NCBI RefSeq assembly: GCF_905220565.1
Contig: NC_059415.1
Span: forward strand, 1,532,001-1,596,000
DNA length: 64,000 nt
Source: Melitaea cinxia
Taxonomy: Eukaryota > Arthropoda > Insecta > Lepidoptera > Nymphalidae
Reading direction: 5' to 3'
The notes below the pieces were generated by a model, which was given only the letters and a program-made list of their open reading frames with translations, was not told the DNA's origin and ran no database searches. A program made the translations under genes and the position numbers. This document shows, one piece after another, positions 1 through 13,600 of the stretch (the stretch's first letter is position 1; the number at the start of each line of letters is the position of its first letter).

Positions 1-3000
1 TATGTGAGATGTGAGATGTGAGATGTGAGATGACAAGTGTTAGAGTACCGTCACTCGCGCACGGGCGGCAGGCGCGGCGGCGTGCGCCACACGGCGGAGG
101 AGGTGCGCTTGAGGCGCGCGCGCTCGATGTCGGGGAAGATCTCGCGCAGGTATGTGAGATGTGAGATGACGAGTGTTAGAGTACCGTCACTCGCGCACGG
201 GCGGCAGGCGCGGCGGCGTGCGCCACACGGCGGAGGAGGTGCGCTTGAGGCGCGCGCGCTCGATGTCGGGGAAGATCTCGCGCAGGTATGTGAGATGTGA
301 GATGTGAGATGACAAGTGTTAGAGTACCGTCACTCGCGCACGGGCGGCAGGCGCGGCGGCGTGCGCCACACGGCGGAGGAGGTGCGCTTGAGGCGCGCGC
401 GCTCGATGTCGGGGAAGATCTCGCGCAGGTATGTGAGATGTGAGATGACGAGTGTTAGAGTACCGTCACTCGCGCACGGGCGGCAGGCGCGGCGGCGTGC
501 GCCACACGGCGGAGGAGGTGCGCTTGAGGCGCGCGCGCTCGATGTCGGGGAAGATCTCGCGCAGGTATGTGAGATGTGAGATGACGAGTGTTAGAGTACC
601 GTCACTCGCGCACGGGCGGCAGGCGCGGCGGCGTGCGCCACACGGCGGAGGAGGTGCGCTTGAGGCGCGCGCGCTCGATGTCGGGGAAGATCTCGCGCAG
701 GTATGTGAGATGTGAGATGTGAGATGTGAGATGACAAGTGTTAGAGTACCGTCACTCGCGCACGGGCGGCAGGCGCGGCGGCGTGCGCCACACGGCGGAG
801 GAGGTGCGCTTGAGGCGCGCGCGCTCGATGTCGGGGAAGATCTCGCGCAGGTATGTGAGATGTGAGATGACGAGTGTTAGAGTACCGTCACTCGCGCACG
901 GGCGGCAGGCGCGGCGGCGTGCGCCACACGGCGGAGGAGGTGCGCTTGAGGCGCGCGCGCTCGATGTCGGGGAAGATCTCGCGCAGGTATGTGAGATGTG
1001 AGATGACGAGTGTTAGAGTACCGTCACTCGCGCACGGGCGGCAGGCGCGGCGGCGTGCGCCACACGGCGGAGGAGGTGCGCTTGAGGCGCGCGCGCTCGA
1101 TGTCGGGGAAGATCTCGCGCAGGTATGTGAGATGTGAGATGACGAGTGTTAGAGTACCGTCACTCGCGCACGGGCGGCAGGCGCGGCGGCGTGCGCCACA
1201 CGGCGGAGGAGGTGCGCTTGAGGCGCGCGCGCTCGATGTCGGGGAAGATCTCGCGCAGGTATGTGAGATGTGAGATGTGAGATGACAAGTGTTAGAGTAC
1301 CGTCACTCGCGCACGGGCGGCAGGCGCGGCGGCGTGCGCCACACGGCGGAGGAGGTGCGCTTGAGGCGCGCGCGCTCGATGTCGGGGAAGATCTCGCGCA
1401 GGTATGTGAGATGTGAGATGTGAGATGTGAGATGACAAGTGTTAGAGTACCGTCACTCGCGCACGGGCGGCAGGCGCGGCGGCGTGCGCCACACGGCGGA
1501 GGAGGTGCGCTTGAGGCGCGCGCGCTCGATGTCGGGGAAGATCTCGCGCAGGTATGTGAGATGTGAGATGACGAGTGTTAGAGTACCGTCACTCGCGCAC
1601 GGGCGGCAGGCGCGGCGGCGTGCGCCACACGGCGGAGGAGGTGCGCTTGAGGCGCGCGCGCTCGATGTCGGGGAAGATCTCGCGCAGGTATGTGAGATGT
1701 GAGATGACGAGTGTTAGAGTACCGTCACTCGCGCACGGGCGGCAGGCGCGGCGGCGTGCGCCACACGGCGGAGGAGGTGCGCTTGAGGCGCGCGCGCTCG
1801 ATGTCGGGGAAGATCTCGCGCAGGTATGTGAGATGTGAGATGTGAGATGACAAGTGTTAGAGTACCGTCACTCGCGCACGGGCGGCAGGCGCGGCGGCGT
1901 GCGCCACACGGCGGAGGAGGTGCGCTTGAGGCGCGCGCGCTCGATGTCGGGGAAGATCTCGCGCAGGTATGTGAGATGTGAGATGTGAGATGACAAGTGT
2001 TAGAGTACCGTCACTCGCGCACGGGCGGCAGGCGCGGCGGCGTGCGCCACACGGCGGAGGAGGTGCGCTTGAGGCGCGCGCGCTCGATGTCGGGGAAGAT
2101 CTCGCGCAGGTATGTGAGATGTGAGATGTGAGATGTGAGATGACGAGTGTTAGAGTACCGTCACTCGCGCACGGGCGGCAGGCGCGGCGGCGTGCGCCAC
2201 ACGGCGGAGGAGGTGCGCTTGAGGCGCGCGCGCTCGATGTCGGGGAAGATCTCGCGCAGGTATGTGAGATGTGAGATGTGAGATGTGAGATGACAAGTGT
2301 TAGAGTACCGTCACTCGCGCACGGGCGGCAGGCGCGGCGGCGTGCGCCACACGGCGGAGGAGGTGCGCTTGAGGCGCGCGCGCTCGATGTCGGGGAAGAT
2401 CTCGCGCAGGTATGTGAGATGTGAGATGTGAGATGACAAGTGTTAGAGTACCGTCACTCGCGCACGGGCGGCAGGCGCGGCGGCGTGCGCCACACGGCGG
2501 AGGAGGTGCGCTTGAGGCGCGCGCGCTCGATGTCGGGGAAGATCTCGCGCAGGTATGTGAGATGTGAGATGACGAGTGTTAGAGTACCGTCACTCGCGCA
2601 CGGGCGGCAGGCGCGGCGGCGTGCGCCACACGGCGGAGGAGGTGCGCTTGAGGCGCGCGCGCTCGATGTCGGGGAAGATCTCGCGCAGGTATGTGAGATG
2701 TGAGATGTGAGATGTGAGATGACAAGTGTTAGAGTACCGTCACTCGCGCACGGGCGGCAGGCGCGGCGGCGTGCGCCACACGGCGGAGGAGGTGCGCTTG
2801 AGGCGCGCGCGCTCGATGTCGGGGAAGATCTCGCGCAGGTATGTGAGATGTGAGATGACGAGTGTTAGAGTACCGTCACTCGCGCACGGGCGGCAGGCGC
2901 GGCGGCGTGCGCCACACGGCGGAGGAGGTGCGCTTGAGGCGCGCGCGCTCGATGTCGGGGAAGATCTCGCGCAGGTATGTGAGATGTGAGATGTGAGATG

Positions 3001-4519
3001 TGAGATGACAAGTGTTAGAGTACCGTCACTCGCGCACGGGCGGCAGGCGCGGCGGCGTGCGCCACACGGCGGAGGAGGTGCGCTTGAGGCGCGCGCGCTC
3101 GATGTCGGGGAAGATCTCGCGCAGGTATGTGAGATGTGAGATGACGAGTGTTAGAGTACCGTCACTCGCGCACGGGCGGCAGGCGCGGCGGCGTGCGCCA
3201 CACGGCGGAGGAGGTGCGCTTGAGGCGCGCGCGCTCGATGTCGGGGAAGATCTCGCGCAGGTATGTGAGATGTGAGATGACGAGTGTTAGAGTACCGTCA
3301 CTCGCGCACGGGCGGCAGGCGCGGCGGCGTGCGCCACACGGCGGAGGAGGTGCGCTTGAGGCGCGCGCGCTCGATGTCGGGGAAGATCTCGCGCAGGTAT
3401 GTGAGATGTGAGATGACGAGTGTTAGAGTACCGTCACTCGCGCACGGGCGGCAGGCGCGGCGGCGTGCGCCACACGGCGGAGGAGGTGCGCTTGAGGCGC
3501 GCGCGCTCGATGTCGGGGAAGATCTCGCGCAGGTATGTGAGATGTGAGATGTGAGATGTGAGATGACAAGTGTTAGAGTACCGTCACTCGCGCACGGGCG
3601 GCAGGCGCGGCGGCGTGCGCCACACGGCGGAGGAGGTGCGCTTGAGGCGCGCGCGCTCGATGTCGGGGAAGATCTCGCGCAGGTATGTGAGATGTGAGAT
3701 GACGAGTGTTAGAGTACCGTCACTCGCGCACGGGCGGCAGGCGCGGCGGCGTGCGCCACACGGCGGAGGAGGTGCGCTTGAGGCGCGCGCGCTCGATGTC
3801 GGGGAAGATCTCGCGCAGGTATGTGAGATGTGAGATGTGAGATGACAAGTGTTAGAGTACCGTCACTCGCGCACGGGCGGCAGGCGCGGCGGCGTGCGCC
3901 ACACGGCGGAGGAGGTGCGCTTGAGGCGCGCGCGCTCGATGTCGGGGAAGATCTCGCGCAGGTATGTGAGATGTGAGATGACGAGTGTTAGAGTACCGTC
4001 ACTCGCGCACGGGCGGCAGGCGCGGCGGCGTGCGCCACACGGCGGAGGAGGTGCGCTTGAGGCGCGCGCGCTCGATGTCGGGGAAGATCTCGCGCAGGTA
4101 TGTGAGATGTGAGATGTGAGATGACAAGTGTTAGAGTACCGTCACTCGCGCACGGGCGGCAGGCGCGGCGGCGTGCGCCACACGGCGGAGGAGGTGCGCT
4201 TGAGGCGCGCGCGCTCGATGTCGGGGAAGATCTCGCGCAGGTATGTGAGATGTGAGATGACGAGTGTTAGAGTACCGTCACTCGCGCACGGGCGGCAGGC
4301 GCGGCGGCGTGCGCCACACGGCGGAGGAGGTGCGCTTGAGGCGCGCGCGCTCGATGTCGGGGAAGATCTCGCGCAGGTATGTGAGATGTGAGATGTGAGA
4401 TGACAAGTGTTAGAGTACCGTCACTCGCGCACGGGCGGCAGGCGCGGCGGCGTGCGCCACACGGCGGAGGAGGTGCGCTTGAGGCGCGCGCGCTCGATGT
4501 CGGGGAAGATCTCGCGCAG
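1..4519 (-). repeat. Minisatellite made from the INCENP C-terminal exon (32 copies)
   Basis: Tandem units of 136, 143 or 150 bp (16, 8 and 7 intervals). Read on the minus strand each holds the coding sequence from LREIF through KRTSSAVW to the stop, then 37-51 bp of 3' flank ending in TCTCACA heptamers. Unit length differs by whole heptamers (2, 3 or 4). The stop-codon complements start at 51, 187, 330, 466, 602 and so on to 4142, 4278 and 4421. Copies are virtually identical apart from heptamer number and a GACGAG/GACAAG variant. Only the 4421 copy is joined to the rest of exon 20; the other 31 lie after the stop codon and lack an acceptor. The array reaches the left window edge, so its true end and the polyadenylation site are not seen. 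Confidence 0.97.
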
Positions 4520-4606
4520 GTCGGGCGAGTGCGCGCGCACGGAGAACAGCCGGTCCACGAGGCGCGGGGGCACGCGCGCCTGCACCACCAGCTGCTGGCG
4601 GCGCGC
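4421..4606 (-). CDS. INCENP: INCENP exon 20 (IN-box, C-terminal part, and stop)
   Basis: Residues 813-873 and TGA. ARRQQLVVQARVPPRLVDRL, then FSVRAHSPDLREIFPDIE, then LKRTSSAVWRTPP. This matches the conserved IN-box end, including the Thr-Ser-Ser that Aurora B phosphorylates for full activation and the following W. Acceptor TTGTCCACAG has a weak pyrimidine tract. The exon is very GC-rich (Arg codons CGC). From LREIF onward it is the template of the downstream array. Confidence 0.94.
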   Translation of the reverse strand, partial: ARRQQLVVQARVPPRLVDRLFSVRAHSPDLREIFPDIERARLKRTSSAVWRTPPRLPPVRE

Positions 4607-7600
4607 CTGTGGACAACGCGTGCAGCGTTACACACCGTTCTTTGTTTCCCATTTTTTTTATATGACTAGGTCAGCAAACAAGCGTACTGCTCACCTAAGG
4701 TGATGGTAAGTGGTTACCTTGGCCTATAGACACCTTTTTTTATATCACTAGGTCGGCAAACAAGCGTAACGGCTCACCTGATGGTAAGAGATTACCGTAG
4801 CTTATAGACGCCTACAATACCAAAAGCATCGAAAGCGCGTTGGCGACCCAATCCTCCCAGGAGCTCTGGTCACCTTACTCACCAACAGGAACACAATACT
4901 GCTTGAAAACAGTATTATTTAGCTGTGGTCTTCTGTAAGGTCGAGGTACTACCCCAGTTGGGCTGCTCCATATTTTGAGCAGGAAATTCCTGCTGTGAGG
5001 TAGGGACCTCAGTTAGATAGACCTGCTATACCAGAAACATCGCAAGTATATTGCCAACCCTATCCAGGAGCTCTGGCCATTTTATTGACCAGATGGGTTT
5101 GCCCTGATTTTGAGCTGGACATTTCATGCAGTGCTTTATCGCAATGAAAAATTTAATCTCGTGAATCCAGTTTCTACGATAAAAAACTTGTTTCGATGCA
5201 CAAATTAGAGGATGTAGATGAGATTGTAAACTATACCGATCTGTATCACTAATAATTAGACAACTTTCGAAGCTCCTTATCGTAAGATTTTATTTTAAAC
5301 AACATAAAATTATTATTCGTTTACACATACGTAGTTATGATAGCCGACAATCAATAACAACTTAAAAGACTTCTGGAATGCTTTCGATGGAGTACATCAC
5401 GATGCATTATATCAGAAAAAAACTAGACAGATATAGAAAGCGTCGTAGTCTTTACCAATCTGTAAACAATACGTAGTACGAAAATGTTTTTGATCTGACT
5501 CTTACAAAATCACTTCTGGAGTTTCTCAGGGTGTATAACACCCGGTGTTGACAGGTCAAAACGAGGGATGCAACAAGGGTTGTAAATAAAAAAAAACCTT
5601 GTGCACCAACGGTATAATTTAAGGGTATACAAATTTTACATTTCATCAAATTTAATAAGACTTGTTACATATGGCATAATGTAAGCGCGATGTAAAAGAC
5701 AGACATCGCCATCTATTAATAAATCTTAGAACTAACATTAACTTAAAGCTATAATAATGTAAGCGCGACTAAAAATACCAATAACGCCATCTATTAAAAC
5801 CTCAGAACTTAAGTTGTAGTTCGTACATTTACCGCCCGCCAAGGACAAACTGCATTTTGTCCTTAAAATAAAAAGTAAAGTACTAACACTGTAACATAAA
5901 ATAGTTAATTTACGATAATTTATAATAAAACAACCTTGAGAAGTAAAACCATAAAGAAAATAGTAGTTTAGTAGTAAGTTTTACAAAGTGTAAATATGTA
6001 AATAAAAAAAAATATATATATGTCATCACATTTCATTCAGTTATGGGTAAAATACATAATTTATTAACGGGACGCTTAATCTGTGAATGTTTGCATCGAA
6101 CTGTGACCACCCTCGAGATTCCGTCCTGACCTGGATGTTCTTTGACTATTTGACCATAGAGCCAACGACATGGGGGGAGACCGTCCTCCTTAATTAAAAC
6201 AATATCCCCGATTTTAGGCTGTGTTGTTTGGGTTGACCATCGGTACCTATGAAAAAACTGGTTCAAATATTCCCTAGACCATTTGCGCCAAAATTCTTGA
6301 CTCATACGTTGAGTATACTGCCATCGCCTAAGAGAGCTTATATTGGATGTCTCATAATTGTGATCTGGAGCATTAATTAGAGGTTCACCTACTAAAAAAT
6401 GTCCCGGTGTTAAGATATCCACATTTCCCTGATCTGTATCTAATCTCGATAGGGGTCTTGAGTTAAGGCATGCTTCTATCTGTGCCAAAACCGTTGACAT
6501 TTCCTCATAAGTTAAAGTAGAGGTGCCGATAACACGTTTCAGATGCATTTTAGCTGATTTGATTCCAGCCTCCCATAAACCACCAAAATTGGGAGCATGC
6601 GGTAGTATAAAATGCCAAGTTGTACTATTATTTGCCAAGATCTCTGCAATCTAGGGCAGCATACCTGCCTTTTCATGAAAGAATAATTTCTTGATCTCCG
6701 CTGAAGCCCCAACAAAATTTGTCCCGTTGTCGCTCCAAACGTCTTCACAGCGTCCTCTGGCCACGAATCGCTTAAATGAAGAAATCCTTGTGTTGTAAGA
6801 TCACTTACTGCCTCAAGGTGCACAGCTTTTGTACACAAGCAAACAAACAAACAAATGTACCCTTTGTACGACTTATGTCCACGACCTCTTGCTGTGCGCA
6901 TTTGTATAGGACCTGCGAAATCAACTCCACTACGTAAAAATGGACGTGCAGGGGTGACTCTTACAGAGGGTAACTGGCCCATTAGTTGGTTTTGAGTGCG
7001 TCCGATGTTCTTAACACAAACCACACATTTTCTTACATAAGCCTTTACTAACCTTTTCACTCCTAATATAAAATATTTGTTTAGAATGTAGTTTATGGTC
7101 AGTTGCGGACCTCCATGTAAAGTTTGTGTATGTGCATCAGCAATAATCAATTGACTCAATTTTGATTTATTAGCCATCACTATAGGATGTTTCCTATACT
7201 GTTCCAAATCCGAGTTATCTAATCTTCCTCCAACTCTCAATATTTTCATTTCATCTAACATAGGATTTAAAAATTTTAACATACTGTTCTTTCTAATATT
7301 TTCGCCTCTTTTTATGCTTTTTATCTCTTCGCCGAAATATTTCCTTTGATCCTTACGAATACATACTTCTAGTGCATTTTTTAACTCTTCAGTTTTCAAA
7401 TAACCTCTGTGTCTTTCTATTTTAGGTTTTTTCATTTGTAAGAACCGCCTACAGTACGCTACCACTCTTATCATTCTTTTTAAAGACGAGAATCTGTCCC
7501 AAATTTCTTCCTCTTCCTTTATAAAATGAACATTGATAGCTTCTAAATTTGTCTTTATTCCTATTGGTTTTTCATATTTAATGTTTTTATCTAATAGAAA

Positions 7601-10600
7601 GCTTGGACCATTCAACCACAGATCCTTACCGATTAATTCTGAAGGGGTTATTCCCCGTGATGCGCAATCCGCAGGGTTGTTATCAGTGCTGACATGTGAC
7701 CATTGACTCGGGTTCAGGGAAGTTAATATTTCTGAAACCCTATTGGCTACAAATACCTTCCATCGATTAGGCAAGCTGTTCAACCACGCCAACACGATAG
7801 TAGAGTCGGTCCATGCATGCAGCTTACTAACTTCTATCTTCATGACTTTAGAAACATTTAACATCAACCGTGTCAATTCAACAGTACCACAAAGCTCTAA
7901 CATCGGAATCGAAACCTGTTTTATGGGCGCTACTTTAGATTTCGCTGCAACTAAAGCCACATGCACATTACCATCAGAATCAATCCTTCTTATATAGACA
8001 ACTGCTGCGTATGCCATTTTAGAGGCATCACGAAAACCCATGTAATTCTGTTTGGACATCACCTAAACTAGTTCTAAGCCATCTCGGTATCCGAAAATCA
8101 TGCAGTTTACAAAGTTCTTCTCGGAACTGACACCACTCTTTAAGTAGTTCTTCAGGTGCTTCATCATCCCAGGCAATACCTGCAATCCAGAGCCTCTGTA
8201 TCATAATTTTTGCAACTATGATACACGGTGCTATCCAACCAAGTGGATCGAACAAACGTGATATATCAGCGACAATTTTCCTTTTAGTAATAGGCGACTG
8301 TTGTTCTAAAAGATTTACTTTGTATCTAAAATTATCAGTACTTCTTTCCCATGTTAGCCCAAGAATCTTTATGACTTCATCCATTTTAATATTCCTCTCT
8401 TCTTTCGTTTCTTGCCTTAGTTCATCATTATCTTTCTCGCCTTTTCTTATAATTTCCATCAGTTCTTCATTGTTACTTGCCCACTTCTGCAATTCAAATC
8501 CACCTTCTTTTAACAATCCTTTCATCTGCTTATAAATTTCTATTCCTTCAGTTACGGTTTCACATCCACACATCAAATCGTCCATATAGAAATTTGAGCG
8601 AACCTTTTCAGCAGCCAACGAATACTTATGACCTTCGTCTATTGCTATTTGCTGGAGAGTCCGTACAGCCAAAAATGGGGCCGATGCTGTACCAAATGTG
8701 ACACGAAGAAGCTTATAGTCTTTGACTTCTTGGCTTTCAGCATCAATCCATAATAACCTTTGGAAATCGGTATCTTCCTCATGAACCTTAATTTGACGAT
8801 ACATTTTAATAATGTCTGCAGTCAAACAAATTCTAGACAACCTCCATTTTATAACTAAATGTCGCAAATCTGGTTGTATTGAAGGTCCAACAAGAAGTTC
8901 ATCATTTAGTGCCACTCCATTTGTGCCTGCTTGAGAAGCATTGAAAACAATTCTCAGTTTGGTCGTTTTCTTGTCTTCACGAATAACCGGATGATGAGCT
9001 AAATAGAGTGAACTTTCCCTTTTACTGTCCGTTTTTTCGACTTCAATCATATGGTTCATCTGTAAATACTCATCCATCACTGCTTTATTAGCTTGTAGCT
9101 GTTTATCCTTTTCAAATCTTCTCATTAACCCTTTCAGTCTTTTCTCTGCTATTGATCTAGATTCTCCCTTTATACACATAGGATTATCTGTTTTAAAAGG
9201 TGATCTTACTACGTATCTTCCAGTTTCATCCCTACTTGTAGTTTCAATGAAATATTTTTCACATTTTTTCTCCTCCTCTGTATAACTTTCTTCTTTCGTT
9301 AGGCCTATTCCATTTTCTATTTCCCAAAACCTCTTTAAAATTTCATCTCCCTCTTGCAGTTGACAATGTAATGCCACTACACCTGTATAAATATTAGATG
9401 ACTGCAAAGCCCCTGACAAAATCCAACCTAAGCTCGTAGATTGAGCTACTATTGAACCACTGGGCTCTTTGCGTATACCTTCTTGGATAATCTGACTATA
9501 CAATTCTGCACCTAATAACACATCTAATCGATTAGGCCGATTGTATTCAGGATCCGCCAATTCGATTCCTTTAAATTCTGGAAACTCCAATTTATCCACT
9601 TTCCACCCTGGAAGAAAAGATGTAATGGATTTCAGAACATAAGCTTGCACTGTGAATACTGAATTAGAATCAAACCTAGATTTAATATTCAAAGTAACCA
9701 CTGCTTTGGACATTATCTCCCTATCTCCCCCTACTCCTGTAATATGACCTCGAATAGGTGTCCGTCTTAATTTTAAATCATTGACTGTAGCTTCAGTCAC
9801 AAAATTACCCTGAGAGCCCTGATCCAATAAAACTCTCAATACATGATTTTGTCCATTTTTCGACACAGCATTGACTAGCGCCGTGGCTAACAGTACTTGT
9901 TTCTTTTTCCCTGTCGAAAAATTACAAGCCACAAAAGCCGAAGAATTTTCAGCCTTACCTGTCTCCTTATTAAGCCCTGATCCCTGAAATGAACCTTGCG
10001 CTACCTCAGATTCAACCTGCACAACACTAGATTTCCCGATATCAACACCTTTTGGATGAAGAAGTGAATGATGACGCCGATGACATAAGTTACATTTACT
10101 CGATGTACACGTTTTCACCCCATGATTTGCTCCTAAACAATTATAGCACAAATTATTAATTTTTACGAAATCGCGACGTTGGTCAACAGTTCGATTTACA
10201 ATTTTTTTACAAGAACTCAATTTGTGATTATCAGAACAAAATACACATTGATACTTGGTTACATGAAGACTCTTAAATTGAACAACATTACTATTTTTAT
10301 TAGTACTTGACTGGTACTTATTTGATACAACTTTAGTATCCAAAAATTCAAGTGCCCTATACCTATTAGTTAAAAACTCCTTAAACTGATCTAAGGTCGG
10401 CAGATCTTCAGATTGAGTGTTACTAGTAATATTAAATTCCCACTGTTTTCTAGATTCTGGATCAAGCTTTAAGCAAATAATGTGTATAATAATAATATCC
10501 CAACTACTAACGTTTATTCCAAGATTTTGTAAACCACTTAAGCAATCATTTGTTGTATCAATTAATTCCTTTAAACTACTTGATGACTCTACAGTTAAAT

Positions 10601-13600
10601 TTCTCTGACTCAACAATCTTTTAAGAATAAAATGTGACAGATATCTTTTGTTATCATACCTTGATTTTAATTGATCCCAACACCTATCATAATTAGCCTC
10701 AGATATTGGAATTTGTCGAAGTAACTGTTCTGCTTCACCAATTAAGGAACTTTTCAAATAATGCATTTTTTGTACTTTGTCTAATCTAGAATTATTATGA
10801 ATCAATGATAAGAATAAGTCCCGAAATGTGATCCACTCCGTATATTTTCCCGAAAAGTTAGGAATAACAATCTTTGGCAATTTAAATGATTCTGTATTTC
10901 ACCTTTCAGATTTATTAACATTATAAGTTTGATCCAAATTACTAGGCACTGAATTAAGTTTTTGTTTAACTTCAGTTTTATACTCAATAAACAATTCTTC
11001 TGTTTGTTCATAAAAATCTTTTTTATAATAATCTTGCTCTCTTAATTTAGACCCATAAGTTTTTACTAAAGATTTGTGAGTTTTAGAAAAATCGGACCAT
11101 AACATCTCCAAAGACTCTAATCTAGTTTGACAGTACGCTTGTGTCAGACGCTCTTTTGGCGATTTTTTAAAATTATTCCTGGCTTTTACCATTTTTTCGT
11201 AATAATCAAGCTGTAAATTTATTTCAGACTCCATAATTAACTTCAAACTATGCAACAATAAAAAAATACACACGGATTGAGAAACTCCTCCTTTCTTGGA
11301 AGTCAGTTAAAAACTAAACAAAATTCAAACTAATTACTCTGACTAATAGATAAATTGATTAATTCAGTAAAGAAAAAGTATATGTGTTATTACAAAAAAT
11401 AGCAAAGTAAAGATAGGGCAAACTACAATATAATTAATGTAATTACACTTTTACATTAAGTAAACAACAAAAGATTTTTAAAATTTGCTAAATTTTTCTA
11501 AGTTATATTTAATGAAAATTTTTCTAAGTGTTTAAAACTTAGCAACTCTGACAAAAAATTGGGCATAGGTTCCCCGTACCGTACAATTTACCTTAAAATC
11601 TAACTAAGTTAAAACTAATTATTACTAAATTATTCTAAGTCCGAAATATCTTCAAAATTTCTTAAGTCATTGCACTATTGTTAAACGTCTAAGTTAAGTT
11701 TCTTTAATATATAAGGTTCAAATTCCTTTAACTTTATTAAAATTAAAAACTGTTCAAACACTCACTGTTGTTATCTCGCTCACTCACTTGTGACGTCAAC
11801 CTTCTGCCTGGCGTCAGACTGATCCTGGATCCTGACAGTTGCTCCTCACCAGCTCTGTCTTGAAGTCCAAAGCCGGATTCACCACCAAACTTGGACCCCT
11901 GCTGCAGTAGCTTCCACTCCTGAAGCTGAGCTGCTCCTCTTCCAGGATATTACCTTCACCCTAATCCTCCAAAATCGCGTCACCGCTAGCACGACTTTCC
12001 AGAACGGGGCTGAGGGTTCCCACGTATCCAGCTTGAAGACCATGTATAACACCCGGTGTTGACAGGTCAAAACGACGGATGCAACAAGGGTTGTAAATAA
12101 AAAAAAACCTTGTGCACCAACGGTATAATTAAGGGTATACAAATTTTACATTTCATCAAATTTAATAAGACTTGTTACATATGGCATAATGTAAGCGCGA
12201 TGTAAAAGACAGACATCGCCATCTATTAATAAATCTTAGAACTAACATTAACTTAAAGCTATAATAATGTAAGCGCGACTAAAAATACCAATAACGCCAT
12301 CTATTAAAACCTCAGAACTTAAGTTGTAGTTCGTACACAGGGATTATACTTGGGTCCATAACTTTTCAATGTTTTCATAGGTGATGAAACTAATGTAATC
12401 AAACTTAATATGGTAATGTGGTTTGGAGTTGTGAAACCGCTGCTCCACTCTAGAGGTAGATGCTGATTCAGTAGTCTCCAAGAGGAACCGTATCAAAATT
12501 GTCTATCAAGAAACCAGTTCCGTAGTCTTAGGACAAAATAAATAAATAAAGATGCACGATGAATGGATAATGCAGTCGAATTGGGACCTCATTGAAGCTT
12601 TTGTAGCGTTTCGCCTACAAATCCTGAAGATACGTAAGGATACGAACGGACTAAGCTTCTATTGCAGTATCGGCAAATGCGCAGACGCATCTATCGTAGC
12701 ACCAGAAAAATAGATGACAACAAAGAGGTTCATAGTGTAAAACATGGTGCCAATACTGGCAATTTAAGGGAGCTGTATAGCGTGACCAAAAATCTGGCTG
12801 AGATGCGTGGTTACAAGAAAATCCTGAAGGACAAGCAAGGAAGACTGATCACTACATCTGAGGAACGACTCAAATAATGGCGCGAGGACTTTGAGGAGGT
12901 GCTCCGACCGCACTACCACCTTACTCCTCGTAAAACATCTCAACACACAAACTTCTGGATATTGACACATATCCAACTAACACAACAAATAGGAAAGAAG
13001 TCGAACACGCGATTCTTTCCCTTAAAAAGCCTAGGAATTGCGTATTGAAGGAGGGACTCGGAACCTATAGAGCTAGTAAGTCAGTTTACTTACTTCGGTA
13101 GTATTGTGTCGGAGATTAGAGTAACAGAAGAAAACACCACTTCTAGGGTAGCCAAGGCCAGGAAAACTTTAGCGCCAATGTGATTCGTGTGGCAGTCCAG
13201 AAAATTTATTCTGATATGGTAATTAAAATATTTCGCTATAAACAGGATGACTGTGCTGCTGTACGGGTGCGAGACGGACAGGGTCACCAAAGACATCACG
13301 CAATGCACCTAGGTCATAGTCAGTCGATGCGTTAGGTAATCCTCGGTATCTATTTGCCCAAAAATATTTCCAATGAAGAACTATGGTATATCTGCTCCGA
13401 GACACCGATCGGTCTCCAAATAAAGCGCCGCCAGTGGGCTTGGATTGGACACACCCTAAATAAAGCACCCGACCACATTCCAAAGCAAGCCCTGAAATAG
13501 ACATAAACAAAGGAAACGTGTCCGTCCTAAGCATACAGCGACTGGGGACGTACAGTAGCAGCAAAACCAAAGGCAATTGCGCTGATGTTGTCCGAGGCGA

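Larger units (their letters stand above)
5532..12337 (-). mobile_element. BEL/Pao LTR retrotransposon, full length but broken
   Basis: Bounded by two LTRs of 296 and 295 bp (TG...CA) and a 5-bp target duplication CAGGG at 5527-5531 and 12338-12342. Internal region on the minus strand has a Gag of DUF1759 type, CCHC-like knuckles, an A17-type protease, reverse transcriptase, RNase H and integrase in BEL/Pao order. The LTRs differ at about two positions, so insertion looks recent, yet the coding region has several breaks. Lies in the last INCENP intron, same strand as the gene. Confidence 0.93.

Noticed and set aside
1..4519. CRISPR-like array
   Set aside because: Units are contiguous near-identical 136-150 bp repeats with no unique spacers, and contain an exon of a eukaryotic gene.
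37..4703. Repeated identical 87-residue plus-strand frames
   Set aside because: Antisense shadow of the INCENP terminal exon copies; the real coding direction is minus and ends at 4421.
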